A DNA stretch of 64,000 nucleotides from an uncultured bacterium (GTDB taxonomy: Bacteria; Cyanobacteriota; Vampirovibrionia; Gastranaerophilales; Gastranaerophilaceae): contig CANENE010000004.1 of NCBI GenBank assembly GCA_947428835.1, positions 88,298-152,297 of the forward strand, written 5' to 3'. The position numbers were made by a program, and so were the translations under genes. Positions within the stretch are counted from its first letter, which is position 1. Every line of letters starts with the position of its first letter. The notes below the pieces were generated by a model. That model saw only the letters and a list, made by a program, of their open reading frames with translations. It did not search any database and was not told the DNA's origin. This document shows positions 8,673-17,339 of the stretch, in pieces.

Positions 8673-9227
8673 TTAAGATAGTTTTATTTTTGGAGTTTGT
8701 GCTGATGTTGCGCTTTCAAGTTGTTCTAAGTATGCTTGATCCATTTCGCATTCAGCGGTGATACTATCTAATTCATTTTGTAATTCTGTTTCTTTTTCAT
8801 TTAGCATTGGCTTAATATATTCTTCTGCCCATTCTTTTAGTGATTCTTCGTAGAATTCTTCATACATTTTATCGGTATTTAATGAACCGGATTCATCGAA
8901 GTAAAGACTTGCTTGAGATGCAAGAGCAGGATTATTGTAGTATTGTTCTGCTGTTACATCGCTGTATGCTTGTTCATATAACATAGTTTTGTCTTGAGCT
9001 TCGCCTTGAGCTACATCTCTTCCGTAGCCCATAAAATCCAATGCATCACCAAAAAGCTCATTTCCTACAGAACCTATTTCTGTTGGATTGATTTGGCCAT
9101 CACCAATTGCAGAAGCAAAGTTGCCAAGTTTTGTCAATAATCTTTTGATTTGTGTTTTTTTAAGAATGTTTTCGTTGAGACGCTGGGTCGTTGCAGCCCT
9201 TTCCATTCTCATAAGAATCCAAGCCAT
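8673..9227 (-). CDS. Uncharacterised 184-residue protein
   Basis: The N-terminal 45 residues are basic and helical (MAWILMRMERAATTQRL, then KKTQIKRLLTKLG). The remainder is acidic with two predicted helical stretches (MYEEFYEESLKEWAEEY and the C-terminal ETELQNELDSITAECEMDQAYLEQL). There is no signal peptide, and I do not recognise a family. The gene is monocistronic, with its own terminator at 8575-8605, and is divergent from the radical SAM gene at 9373. The shared 145-bp intergenic region contains GTTACAAATCTTAACAAT, one mismatch away from an RpaB HLR1 pair. Confidence 0.7.
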   Translation of the reverse strand: MAWILMRMERAATTQRLNENILKKTQIKRLLTKLGNFASAIGDGQINPTEIGSVGNELFGDALDFMGYGRDVAQGEAQDKTMLYEQAYSDVTAEQYYNNPALASQASLYFDESGSLNTDKMYEEFYEESLKEWAEEYIKPMLNEKETELQNELDSITAECEMDQAYLEQLESATSAQTPKIKLS

Positions 9228-9372
9228 AGTACACTCCTAACCTAATTAAATTTTAAACTAACCTTTACAATATAATAAAGTATTTTTTTGTTTATTAATT
9301 GCCTAATTGCTTTGATTTATGTTACAAATCTTAACAATTTTATTTTATTGAATTTTATAGTTTAATTAAAAT

Positions 9373-11160
9373 ATGCAACAAGACAGTTTTTACAGAGAAT
9401 ATGGTGCAATATTAAGAAAAACAGAGCGTCCTGCAAGATACATAGGCGGTGAGTTCGGTTCTTGCAATAAAGATTTTGATAGCTGCAAAAAAAGATTTCT
9501 ATTGGTTTTTCCTGACAAATATGAAATTGGCATCAGTAATTTCGGGCACAAAATTATCTATGATTTAATAAATAAAAGAGACGATTTACTTTGTGACAGG
9601 CTTTATGCGCCTGATAAAGACTTTATAGATTTATTAAAAGAAAATAACAAAACCTTATACGCACTTGAGACTAAAAGATGTCCAAAAGAGTTTGATGTTG
9701 TTGGTTTTGGGCTTCAATATGAAATGTGTTATACTACAGTTTTAAAACTTCTTGAAATGAGTGATATTCCAATTTGTTCGTCCCAAAGAGATTTATCTCA
9801 TCCGCTGATAATAGCAGGCGGCCCCTGCACTTCAAATCCGGCTCCCATGGCATCCTTTATAGATGCTTTTACGATAGGTGACGGAGAAGACATAAGTATT
9901 GAAATTTTAGAAAAGTTTGTTCAATTAAAAAAAGAAAATAAGCTTTCAAGAAATGAAATACTATTAGAATTGTCCAAAATTCAAGGTGTTTATGTTCCGT
10001 TAATCGAAAATAACACCACAAAAAGAATTGCAGATTTAACATATGAAAATCACCCTACGATGTCTCCTATTCCGCATTTTGCTTCTATTCAAGACAGAGC
10101 CACAATAGAACTTAGAAGGGGCTGCGGGAGATTATGCAGATTTTGCCAAGCATCTCATATAAATCTTCCGATAAGAGAGAGAAAAAAAGATGATATTGTA
10201 AATTTGACAAAAGAGTATATAAAAAATACAGGATATGACGAATATTCCCTGCTTTCTCTTTCATCTAATGACCATGGCAAAATCGAAGAAATACTTAAAG
10301 ATTTAAATTGTCATTTTAAAAATACAGGAATAAGTGTTTCGCTTCCTTCTCAAAGAGCAGATAAATTTTCATCCGGGCTAGCAAATCTCGCTCAAGGAGA
10401 AAGAAGGGCAACAGTTACAATAGCGCCTGAAGCAGGAACACAGATTATGAGAGACAGGATTAATAAAAATCTATCTGAAGAACAAATTATAAATGCTACA
10501 ATTTCTTGTATTAAAAACGGCTGGAATAAAATTAAATATTATTTTGTTATAGGTTTGCCTTTTGAAACTTATGAAGATTTAGACGGGATTGTTGAACTTA
10601 TAAAGAAAGTGAATGAAAATTGCAGATTCGAAGGTTTAAAGTATCCTCAAATTACCTGTTCGATTTCTGTTTTTGTTCCAAAACCTCATACTCCTTTTCA
10701 ATGGGCAAGACAAAATACAATTGAAGAAATTAATAAGAAAATTGAATATTTAAAACAATTAAAATCGTCAGTAAAAAATGTTAAGTTCAATTTTCATAAT
10801 CCCGTTATGTCGCAGTTGGAATCTTTTATGACAAGGGGAGGCAAGGATATTCAGGAATTTATATTTGAACTATATAAAAATGGCTCGTATTTAGACTCCT
10901 GGGATGAAAATCTTGATGTTGATATGTATTACAAAACTGCAAATAAGCTTGGTTTAGACATAGAAAAGCTTGCAACAAAAGAATTTAAAAGTGACGAAAT
11001 ATTACCTTGGGACAAGATTAATTACGGTGTTGATAAAAGCTGGCTTTTAAATGAATATGAAAAATCAAAACAAGTAATAAGTACAATCCCCTGTGAAGTA
11101 AAATGCAACAATTGCGGGGTGTGTGCCAATTTAAAAACCCATAAGGTTTTGGATAAATAA
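9373..11160 (+). CDS. Radical SAM protein, TIGR03960-like
   Basis: A 595-residue protein. An N-terminal B12-binding-like Rossmann segment (about 40-190, with FGLQYEMCYTTVLKLLEMS and IIAGGPCTSNPAPM) is followed by a radical SAM core. Its cluster motif is CxxxCxxC at Cys251, Cys255 and Cys258 (RRGCGRLCRFCQAS). Later motifs include TIAPEAGTQIMRDRINK and YYFVIGLPFETYEDL. This layout matches the TIGR03960 family, which often lies beside ribosome or tRNA maturation genes; its reaction is not established. The C-terminus ends with an extra CEVKCNNCGVC cysteine cluster that could hold a second metal site. The tRNA-Cys gene follows at 11239. Confidence 0.85.
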   Translation: MQQDSFYREYGAILRKTERPARYIGGEFGSCNKDFDSCKKRFLLVFPDKYEIGISNFGHKIIYDLINKRDDLLCDRLYAPDKDFIDLLKENNKTLYALETKRCPKEFDVVGFGLQYEMCYTTVLKLLEMSDIPICSSQRDLSHPLIIAGGPCTSNPAPMASFIDAFTIGDGEDISIEILEKFVQLKKENKLSRNEILLELSKIQGVYVPLIENNTTKRIADLTYENHPTMSPIPHFASIQDRATIELRRGCGRLCRFCQASHINLPIRERKKDDIVNLTKEYIKNTGYDEYSLLSLSSNDHGKIEEILKDLNCHFKNTGISVSLPSQRADKFSSGLANLAQGERRATVTIAPEAGTQIMRDRINKNLSEEQIINATISCIKNGWNKIKYYFVIGLPFETYEDLDGIVELIKKVNENCRFEGLKYPQITCSISVFVPKPHTPFQWARQNTIEEINKKIEYLKQLKSSVKNVKFNFHNPVMSQLESFMTRGGKDIQEFIFELYKNGSYLDSWDENLDVDMYYKTANKLGLDIEKLATKEFKSDEILPWDKINYGVDKSWLLNEYEKSKQVISTIPCEVKCNNCGVCANLKTHKVLDK

Positions 11161-11176
11161 TTAGATAAGAGTTTAC

Positions 11177-11204
11177 TTGACAATAAATCTTTATTTAATA
11201 CTAT
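11177..11204 (+). promoter_or_regulatory. tRNA-Cys promoter
   Basis: TTGACA (11177-11182), 16-nt spacer, TACTAT (11199-11204), 34 nt before the tRNA-Cys 5' end. Confidence 0.6.
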
Positions 11205-11238
11205 GAATATTGAACATTATATGTTTTACGGTTGAAAT

Positions 11239-11309
11239 GGCGACATGGCCAAGTGGTAAGGCAGGAGCCTGCAAAGCTTTTACCCCCAGTTCGAATCTGG
11301 GTGTCGCCT
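11239..11309 (+). tRNA. tRNA-Cys(GCA)
   Basis: A 71-nt tRNA with acceptor GGCGACA pairing with TGTCGCC. The anticodon loop CTGCAAA gives GCA, and the T-loop is GTTCGAATC. CCA is not encoded; the sequence continues into TTTTTG. Confidence 0.95.
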
Positions 11310-11317
11310 TTTTGTTT

Positions 11318-12721
11318 TTAGTATTGAAGTAGTCCCGGATAGTTTTTTAAATCAGTCTCGACAATTTTGCTTGGATATCCGCCATGATGAATTCTTGGCA
11401 GTAGCTCTTTTGCTTTGTATTCTACAAAATCAGGATTATCATCATCTGTATCTATGCATACAAAGACTGTTTCATTATTTTCATTCAGTTTATAGTCAAC
11501 GATTGTTATTTCATGGCCATTTATAATTTCGTTTGGCCCTCCATGAACAAGAGGATTATAATCAGGCTCACTGCAAATACCTGACATTTGATTAGTTAAA
11601 ACAATTCCTACTATAACGTCGTCGCCTGAATCTATTGTATCTTTAATGTGTTTTTCTATTGTTTCAAACGGGCAATTATAGCTTATTATGTTTTTGTTAT
11701 CGTCAATATTTTGATATATCAAAGAAGTTATATTTTTGTTTTTAATCAAAGATTCAACATAGGTTTTTTCAAGTTCAATAAGTCCTTTATCGGATGCACT
11801 AAACTCCCCTGCGCGAGTGTCTGTTAGAGAATTATAAGTATTTTGTGTTCCAAGCTGCATAATAGCACTTTGAATAAGTACGTCTGCAACATTTCTTTCT
11901 CCAAAGTCCCAATCATTGTTTTGAATGCAAGCTCTTACATAAGCATTATCATCAGGTTTTGCTATAAGCTGCATTTTGTTAAAATTAAATGATTTTTTTT
12001 CGGTTTTAAATAAATTTACTATAGAAAGTGCGCCAAGAGGATTGTTTTCAGAGATGCTGTCTGTTGAACAATTCAATATTACAGATTTATTTTCTCCCGA
12101 TAATCCTTCAAGCCAACGTACAAATTCGCTTGGGTATTTGTCAGCCATATTAACTTCGCTTGAAGCTGCAGGACATACGCCTGAATTAAAGATATCAATA
12201 CTGTTTGGATTGGCTGCAATTTGGCCTGACGGGTCAATATTTGAAAGTATTCTTTGTTTTTCATAATCAGGAATATTTCCAAAATTTTGTGTAACAAATT
12301 TTGGATTATTTAAAATATCAAGTGCATTTGAAATAAGATTTTGAGCATTTAAACCATATACTCTTGGTTTTACAGCTATATTATAAAGATTATCCAATGT
12401 TGTTGAGCTGTCATGGGGTGACCTGTTTAAGAGTTTTCCGTTTCTTAAAAGGATTTCAAGCTGCTTAGCTGCTTTGGTATTATTGGAATTTAAACTAATT
12501 GGGATATCTTTAATAAAATTAACCAAATATATATATTTTTCTGTATCTTGTGGTGAAAGTGTTGTAACGACTGAATTGTATTCAGGCAATGCATTATAAT
12601 TATAAATATTTGTCCGGCTGTAATTTTTTGTGGGGTTGGCCACGCCAAAATTATCGGGGCGTTTGTAACTAACACCTGTTGTTATTGGATATATTTGAGA
12701 TATCGGATAATTTTGCACCAT
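11318..12721 (-). CDS. Uncharacterised protein with possible Cys-His protease site
   Basis: 467 residues from the ATG at 12721; an upstream in-frame start at 12763 adds 14 residues that look non-conserved. The N-terminus is polar and Tyr/Asn-rich (NYPISQIYPITTG). The centre has an FNSGVCPAASSEVNMA segment with a Cys in a small-residue context. The last 90 residues carry INGHEITIVDYKL and VCIDTDDD. A Cys, then a GH-aliphatic motif, then Asp is the order seen in papain-like peptidases, so a thiol-protease or transglutaminase fold is plausible. I cannot prove it, and no clear family name applies. It stands alone, with its 3' end 9 bp from tRNA-Cys. Confidence 0.6.
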   Translation of the reverse strand: MVQNYPISQIYPITTGVSYKRPDNFGVANPTKNYSRTNIYNYNALPEYNSVVTTLSPQDTEKYIYLVNFIKDIPISLNSNNTKAAKQLEILLRNGKLLNRSPHDSSTTLDNLYNIAVKPRVYGLNAQNLISNALDILNNPKFVTQNFGNIPDYEKQRILSNIDPSGQIAANPNSIDIFNSGVCPAASSEVNMADKYPSEFVRWLEGLSGENKSVILNCSTDSISENNPLGALSIVNLFKTEKKSFNFNKMQLIAKPDDNAYVRACIQNNDWDFGERNVADVLIQSAIMQLGTQNTYNSLTDTRAGEFSASDKGLIELEKTYVESLIKNKNITSLIYQNIDDNKNIISYNCPFETIEKHIKDTIDSGDDVIVGIVLTNQMSGICSEPDYNPLVHGGPNEIINGHEITIVDYKLNENNETVFVCIDTDDDNPDFVEYKAKELLPRIHHGGYPSKIVETDLKNYPGLLQY

Positions 12722-12863
12722 ACTAAAACAATAAAAACACTTTCTATATATTAGTAAAAACAAATAAGAATAAAAAATTGTTAATAAAGTAAAAAAAATT
12801 AACTTTTTCTATGTTTTATTATATTATATTTATGTGTAAAGGGTGCTTTTGAAAGGCAAGTTG

Positions 12864-13835
12864 ATGATTAATAAATTACAGAATTCTGATATTTTAACGG
12901 CTATAAAAACAATAGATACGGAAATTGGTGCTTTAGATGAACTCAAAAATCTTCTTGATGACAATTTAACAAAAGCCCTGGATATTATTCAACAAGCTAA
13001 AGGAAAAGTTATTTTAACCGGTATGGGAAAATCGGGCCATATAGCTAAAAAAATTGCAGCTTCTCTTGCTTCAACAGGTACTCCTTCATTTTTTATGCAT
13101 CCGGCAGAAGCAAGTCACGGTGATCTTGGAATGGTAACAAATGATGATGTTATAATTGCCATCTCAAATAGCGGTGAATCAAAAGAGCTGCTTGATATTT
13201 TGAATTATTCAAAAAGATTCGGCATTAAGCTCATATCAATAACAAAAAATCCGGATAGCTCTCTTGGTCGTGCGGGAAATATTATTCTAAAACTTCCAAA
13301 CTCAATCGAAGCTTGTCCTTTGGGGCTTGCTCCAACATCATCTACGACTGCAACTTTGGTTTTAGGGGATATTTTGACAGTCGGTTTAATTGAAAGAAAT
13401 GGTTTTTCGGCATCTCAATTTAATCAAAGACACCCCGGCGGCAAATTGGGTTCAATTTTACAAAAAGTTAAAGACGTAATGCATAAAAATGATGAAATGC
13501 CACTTTTAAATGATGATGCTGATATCAATGCAATTATTCTTGAGATGACTTCAAAACGTTTAGGATGTGTCGGATTTATTGATGATAGCGGCAAACTTGT
13601 CGGAATGTTTACAGATGGTGATTTGAGGCGCTGCATCAATAGTGATTTAAAAAGAGTAACCGCAAAAGATATAATGACAAAAAATCCGATAACTGTTGGC
13701 GGGGAATTGTTTTTAACGGAAGCAATTAAAATTATGAATGAAAAGAAGATTACAAATATTTTCGTAGTTGATGATTCAAGCAGGCCAATAGGTACAATAC
13801 ATATTCACGACTTGCTTACAAAAGGTGCGGCATAA
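12864..13835 (+). CDS. kdsD: Arabinose-5-phosphate isomerase
   Basis: KdsD converts ribulose-5-phosphate to arabinose-5-phosphate, the first step of Kdo synthesis for lipopolysaccharide. This supports a diderm envelope. The protein has an N-terminal SIS sugar-isomerase domain (about 40-175) with TGMGKSGHIAKKIAASLASTG, ISNSGESKELL and the SSTTAT region, followed by ASQFNQRHPGGKLG. Two CBS domains fill the C-terminal 130 residues (GMFTDGDLRR, IFVVDDSSRPIGTIHI). The ATG at 12864 has AAGG 8-11 nt upstream and is preferred over the GTG at 12843. The resulting length of 323 residues is usual for KdsD. Confidence 0.93.
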   Translation: MINKLQNSDILTAIKTIDTEIGALDELKNLLDDNLTKALDIIQQAKGKVILTGMGKSGHIAKKIAASLASTGTPSFFMHPAEASHGDLGMVTNDDVIIAISNSGESKELLDILNYSKRFGIKLISITKNPDSSLGRAGNIILKLPNSIEACPLGLAPTSSTTATLVLGDILTVGLIERNGFSASQFNQRHPGGKLGSILQKVKDVMHKNDEMPLLNDDADINAIILEMTSKRLGCVGFIDDSGKLVGMFTDGDLRRCINSDLKRVTAKDIMTKNPITVGGELFLTEAIKIMNEKKITNIFVVDDSSRPIGTIHIHDLLTKGAA

Positions 13836-13864
13836 TTTTATAAATTCAGGCGCAATTATTTATA

Positions 13865-13894
13865 TTGAGAAGCATTATATAGATACAGTATAAT
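13865..13894 (+). promoter_or_regulatory. Promoter of the kinase-like gene
   Basis: TTGAGA (13865-13870), 18-nt spacer, TATAAT (13889-13894), so transcription should start near 13901. This places the in-frame TTG at 13898 upstream of the transcript and favours the ATG at 13922 as start. Confidence 0.6.
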
Positions 13895-13921
13895 ATTTTG
13901 CGCATTTTTCAAAAAATATCA

Positions 13922-15682
13922 ATGTTGGTAAATACAGTAAAATTAAATAGTGTTAACAATTTAAAAAATATCAAGGTTCAAAATGTAAGTCGTCTTGATA
14001 TGATTTCGTTTGCTCAAAAACGAAAGACGGATGAACAATCACCCCACCCTTTAAACCTAAATGGCCCAATTTTAAATAGGGATATCCTGCGCTACAAGGC
14101 TTTAAAAGAAGAAGTAGAACAGTTTGCGGTTGATAAAAGTAATGCAATTTTTATAGGTAAAGGTTTATGTGCTAATGCTTATGTTTTTAAAAAATATCCC
14201 GATATTGTTATAAAAGAATCTATAAACGGAAAAGATGATTTTGCCAGCGAAGAAAAAAATCTTAAAAAAGCTCCAAATGAGCTTGAACACACTCAAAGAT
14301 TTGTTGCCAGAATATACAATAAAAGAAATGATTGCTATTATCTTTTATCTACTAAAGCTGATGGCTATATTCCTGATCCAATTGCGGCTCCTTGGACGAA
14401 AGAACATTTAAAAAGCTTATTTGATAGTATGTATATAATGGATAAGCACGCTTTTTACCATGGAGATTTGAATGCTCGCAATATTTTGCTTGACAATAAA
14501 GGAAATGCAAATTTAATCGATTTTCAATATTCTTATGAATTACCGGAAGATAAGTGGTTTAAAGAGAAAGAAATAAGCACAACGCCTGATTTTATCTACA
14601 ATGAAAATGCATTAATGTATGAACAAGCGGCCATTACTGAATATTTGTTGGACATTAAAGATTCCGGCAAGGCAAAAGATTTCTTTAGACTTTATTTAAG
14701 CCAAAAAGCGCAGTATCACCAAAACAGATGCGAATTTCTAAGTCAAGCGACTAAAAACTGGCAAAATGAAGATGAACTTGCCACAATAAGAAAATCTATT
14801 GCTTTTGAAAAATCTCGGGCAAATTTATTTAAAAATCCAAGTGATGATTTAATGAAAATTGAAGCTAAAAAGATTAACTTTTTACACGCTTTTAGAGATG
14901 CTTATGCTAAAGTTGATGGCGGTATTGAAAATAAAAATATAATTCCTGCAGGTGCATATTATTTATATACATTAAGCACTATTCAAGATTTTCGAAATGA
15001 AATTCAAAAACAAAAAGAACAAGAAGATATCGATTTTGATACTATTATTTATCTAAAATCCATGGAAAAATTCGGCGACTATTGGTTTGATAAGGTAAAA
15101 AGCTGGGCAGATGGTGCATTTATGTATCCTTTAAGGCATGCAAATAAACTAAAATATGAATGGGAAGGCGAGCTTTTTAATTTTCAAAACGAAAAAATAG
15201 ATATTAATAAATTTGGAAATGTTGTTGATATAGCAAAACATATAGATGAAAATTTTAAACCAAATTATACAAAAAGATTTAATTATGATGATGTTGGATT
15301 TTTAAACCCTCTGGCGATAATAGCAGGCACTACCGAGAAGCTCAAAATAAAAGATGCCGATAAAAAAATACTTCAAAAACTTGATGAAATAAAAGAATTA
15401 AACCTTAAGCTTGTAAGATCAATGAGAACAAGGCGCTTGATAGAGCTTGTAAATTATTCGCTGCTTGGGGTTGTACGTGCGCAGGAGCTTGATGAAATCA
15501 ATAAACAAACAGATAATATAGAAGAGCTTGATGAATATATTCAAACGTTAAAAATGCAATATTCGAATTTTGCGGTATTTTCATATCTTGGTGCTTATGA
15601 GGCAATAGTCAATGATGATACTAAAAAGGGCGAATTAACCGGCTACGATGATATGGGTAATTTTGCTATTCAGGAATTTTAA
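13922..15682 (+). CDS. Protein kinase-fold protein with long C-terminal extension
   Basis: A 586-residue protein. Counted from this start, a kinase-like domain covers about residues 75-215: a glycine-rich loop FIGKGLCANAYVF, a candidate ATP-lysine in DIVIKES (Lys98), the catalytic loop FYHGDLNARNILLDN (His180, Asp182, Asn187) and the metal-binding NLIDFQ (Asp200). The His-Gly-Asp-x-Asn form is typical of Rio, aminoglycoside-phosphotransferase and bacterial effector kinases. The remaining 370 residues are helical and unrecognised. No signal peptide or membrane helix is seen. No Shine-Dalgarno lies before the ATG. It stands between kdsD and an acyltransferase, without clear functional linkage. 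Confidence 0.75.
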   Translation: MLVNTVKLNSVNNLKNIKVQNVSRLDMISFAQKRKTDEQSPHPLNLNGPILNRDILRYKALKEEVEQFAVDKSNAIFIGKGLCANAYVFKKYPDIVIKESINGKDDFASEEKNLKKAPNELEHTQRFVARIYNKRNDCYYLLSTKADGYIPDPIAAPWTKEHLKSLFDSMYIMDKHAFYHGDLNARNILLDNKGNANLIDFQYSYELPEDKWFKEKEISTTPDFIYNENALMYEQAAITEYLLDIKDSGKAKDFFRLYLSQKAQYHQNRCEFLSQATKNWQNEDELATIRKSIAFEKSRANLFKNPSDDLMKIEAKKINFLHAFRDAYAKVDGGIENKNIIPAGAYYLYTLSTIQDFRNEIQKQKEQEDIDFDTIIYLKSMEKFGDYWFDKVKSWADGAFMYPLRHANKLKYEWEGELFNFQNEKIDINKFGNVVDIAKHIDENFKPNYTKRFNYDDVGFLNPLAIIAGTTEKLKIKDADKKILQKLDEIKELNLKLVRSMRTRRLIELVNYSLLGVVRAQELDEINKQTDNIEELDEYIQTLKMQYSNFAVFSYLGAYEAIVNDDTKKGELTGYDDMGNFAIQEF

Positions 15683-15705
15683 TTTTTTATGTTACCATAA
15701 AGCAT

Positions 15706-16782
15706 ATGAATACGATTTGTAACGGTAAAATCAATCTTTTAAAAACGCTTGCAATAATGGTAGTTGTTGCAGGACATTTGGAATTTTCTTTGATTCCTAT
15801 GTTTCCTCCGTATTCATTTCAGGTGATGTTATTTTTCTTTATATCAGGAATGCTTTTTAATGAGAAATACGGACTTGTTGAATATTTTAAAAGACGTTTT
15901 AAAAGCTTACTTGTGCCATATTATTCGTATGCAATTTTTTATTTGGGAATAACAATGCTCATAGCTCCCGTTATAGGTAAATTTTGGGGTTTGAAAATTA
16001 ATTTATTTAATGAACTGATTACCCCTTTTTTAACCGGGCATCAGCTTGATTTGATATCTCCTTTGTGGTTTGTTCCTTGTCTTTTTATCACTCTTATGAT
16101 TTATAAAATATTTTCTTATATAAAGTGTTCAAACATATTAAAACTTGTATTTTATTTGTTTTTGGCGTTTTTTGCTATGTATTATCAAAAATATGCGCAA
16201 AATATAAATATTCTTTGGCTTTTTAGAACTATGTTTGCACTTGCATTTGTGCATTTAGGTTATTTATACAGAACACATGTAGAAGGAAATATTAATATTT
16301 TTTCAAGCAAAGCATTGTATTCGGTTTTAATAATTCAGGCACTGTTGTGGCTTACAAATCAAGACTATAGTGCGGTTGATGGTATCGGTTTGCATTTTTT
16401 GCTTGTATGGGGACAATATAATAATTGTATTGTGCCGATATTTACCGCCATAACAGGCATTTGGGTGAGTTTATTTATTATAGAAATTACTTATGATAAA
16501 ATTTGCGATTGGAAGTTTTTGCACAAAATTGGCAAGAATAGCTATCATATAATGGCAAACCATCTTTTGGTCTTTAATTTTCTAACCTATGTTATTCTTG
16601 CAATCAAAGGAATTCCTTTTGATATTAAGAACAATGCTGATATATATTGGTTTTATGACCCTGTAAAAACAACATACTTTTATTTTGTGGCAGGTATTAT
16701 TTTGCCGATTTATTTTGCACAAGGACTAAAAAACCTAAAACTAGCAATTGCTGATTTTACTGCAAGAAATTTCAATAAATAG
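15706..16782 (+). CDS. Acyltransferase 3 family membrane protein
   Basis: A 358-residue integral membrane protein with about ten hydrophobic helices. The N-terminal signature of the acyltransferase-3/NolL group is visible: INLLKTLAIMVVVAGHLEF with the catalytic-type His, then MLFFFISGMLF and YFKRRFKSLLVPYY. Members O-acetylate sugars of surface polysaccharides or antibiotics using cytoplasmic acetyl-CoA. The fucose 4-O-acetylase subgroup resembles this protein most in layout. The nearby broken glycosyltransferase at 17340 hints at a former polysaccharide locus. The gene starts 23 bp after the kinase-like gene and may be co-transcribed. Confidence 0.85.
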   Translation: MNTICNGKINLLKTLAIMVVVAGHLEFSLIPMFPPYSFQVMLFFFISGMLFNEKYGLVEYFKRRFKSLLVPYYSYAIFYLGITMLIAPVIGKFWGLKINLFNELITPFLTGHQLDLISPLWFVPCLFITLMIYKIFSYIKCSNILKLVFYLFLAFFAMYYQKYAQNINILWLFRTMFALAFVHLGYLYRTHVEGNINIFSSKALYSVLIIQALLWLTNQDYSAVDGIGLHFLLVWGQYNNCIVPIFTAITGIWVSLFIIEITYDKICDWKFLHKIGKNSYHIMANHLLVFNFLTYVILAIKGIPFDIKNNADIYWFYDPVKTTYFYFVAGIILPIYFAQGLKNLKLAIADFTARNFNK

Positions 16783-16805
16783 ATTATTAAAGATAATTTG
16801 CTATT

Positions 16806-17012
16806 TTAAAGTTTTTGCATCCCAATTAAAAACTTTTCATCAAAAAGTTTATGCTTTTCCATAAGAGTACATATTTCTGCTTTACTTTCAGCTTTTACTT
16901 CTTTTTTGTCTTCTAATAGAGACAAAATAAACAGCAGTTTTGTGGTATTAATTTCATATTCAATGTTTTTAAAAATGATTTTAATTTTGTTTTCAGTATC
17001 GTTAAGTAACAT
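16806..17012 (-). CDS. 68-residue small protein, paralogue of the gene at 20173
   Basis: It starts with ATG after a strong ribosome-binding site (GGAAGGAAGAAGG). The core NKIKIIFKNIEYEI, then KLLFILSLLED, then a C-terminal KHKLFDEKFLIGMQKL aligns with the 71-residue protein at 20173-20388 (RKIKIIFKNSSYKV, KKLLALLKTM, KKFDMYDETIVEGLSKM). The two genes also share their upstream regions, including an identical repeat element about 100 nt before the start (17114-17131 here). The fold is probably a small alpha/beta protein; the function is unknown. It is convergent with the acyltransferase. Confidence 0.75.
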   Translation of the reverse strand: MLLNDTENKIKIIFKNIEYEINTTKLLFILSLLEDKKEVKAESKAEICTLMEKHKLFDEKFLIGMQKL

Positions 17013-17113
17013 ATAAACCTTCTTCCTTCCTTATAAAAAACTAGTGTGCGATATATAATTGTAGTTTATTTATCGGCCAAAAATATTTGAACTTTAATGT
17101 TTTATTTGTATTG

Positions 17114-17131
17114 TTTACAAAAGTTTACAAG
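17114..17131 (+). promoter_or_regulatory. HLR1-like direct repeat
   Basis: Two 8-mers, TTTACAAA and TTTACAAG, separated by AG. This fits the HLR1 consensus (K)TTACAWW-NN-(K)TTACAWW bound by cyanobacterial RpaB, with one mismatch in the last base. It lies 101 nt upstream of the minus-strand small gene, in the same relative orientation and nearly the same distance as the copy at 20037. Confidence 0.5.
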
Positions 17132-17135
17132 GATA

Positions 17136-17275
17136 TAGATTAAATGCAATGCAATGAAAGTTGTTTGCAATTTCCCTAACCTGCTGCTGTAAGCAAAGTA
17201 AAGCCGGATTGCTTTTGTGGTGCCTATACTTTTAAATTCTGCCGAAAAGCCTGTTGTATAAAAACCAGCCTTCTA
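17136..17275 (+). promoter_or_regulatory. Possible degenerate cobalamin-riboswitch-like leader
   Basis: Pieces in the right order recall the cobalamin riboswitch: TTGTTTGCAATTTCCC, then CTGCTGCTGTAAGC, then AAAGCCGGA, then GCCGAAAAGCC and ACCAGCC close to the end. The usual invariant GGTG and CCACTG blocks are not clean, and the gene downstream is a broken glycosyltransferase. It could be a decayed riboswitch or a chance similarity. Nothing else was found in 17132-17339. Confidence 0.3.
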
Positions 17276-17339
17276 ATTGTGATAATGAATTATGAATTTA
17301 ATTTTACATTTACCCAATTATTTATTATTATCGTTATAA

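Noticed and set aside
9320..9337. HLR1-like GTTACAAATCTTAACAAT between 9227 and 9373
   Set aside because: One mismatch in the second repeat and AT-rich context; too weak to list as a separate feature.
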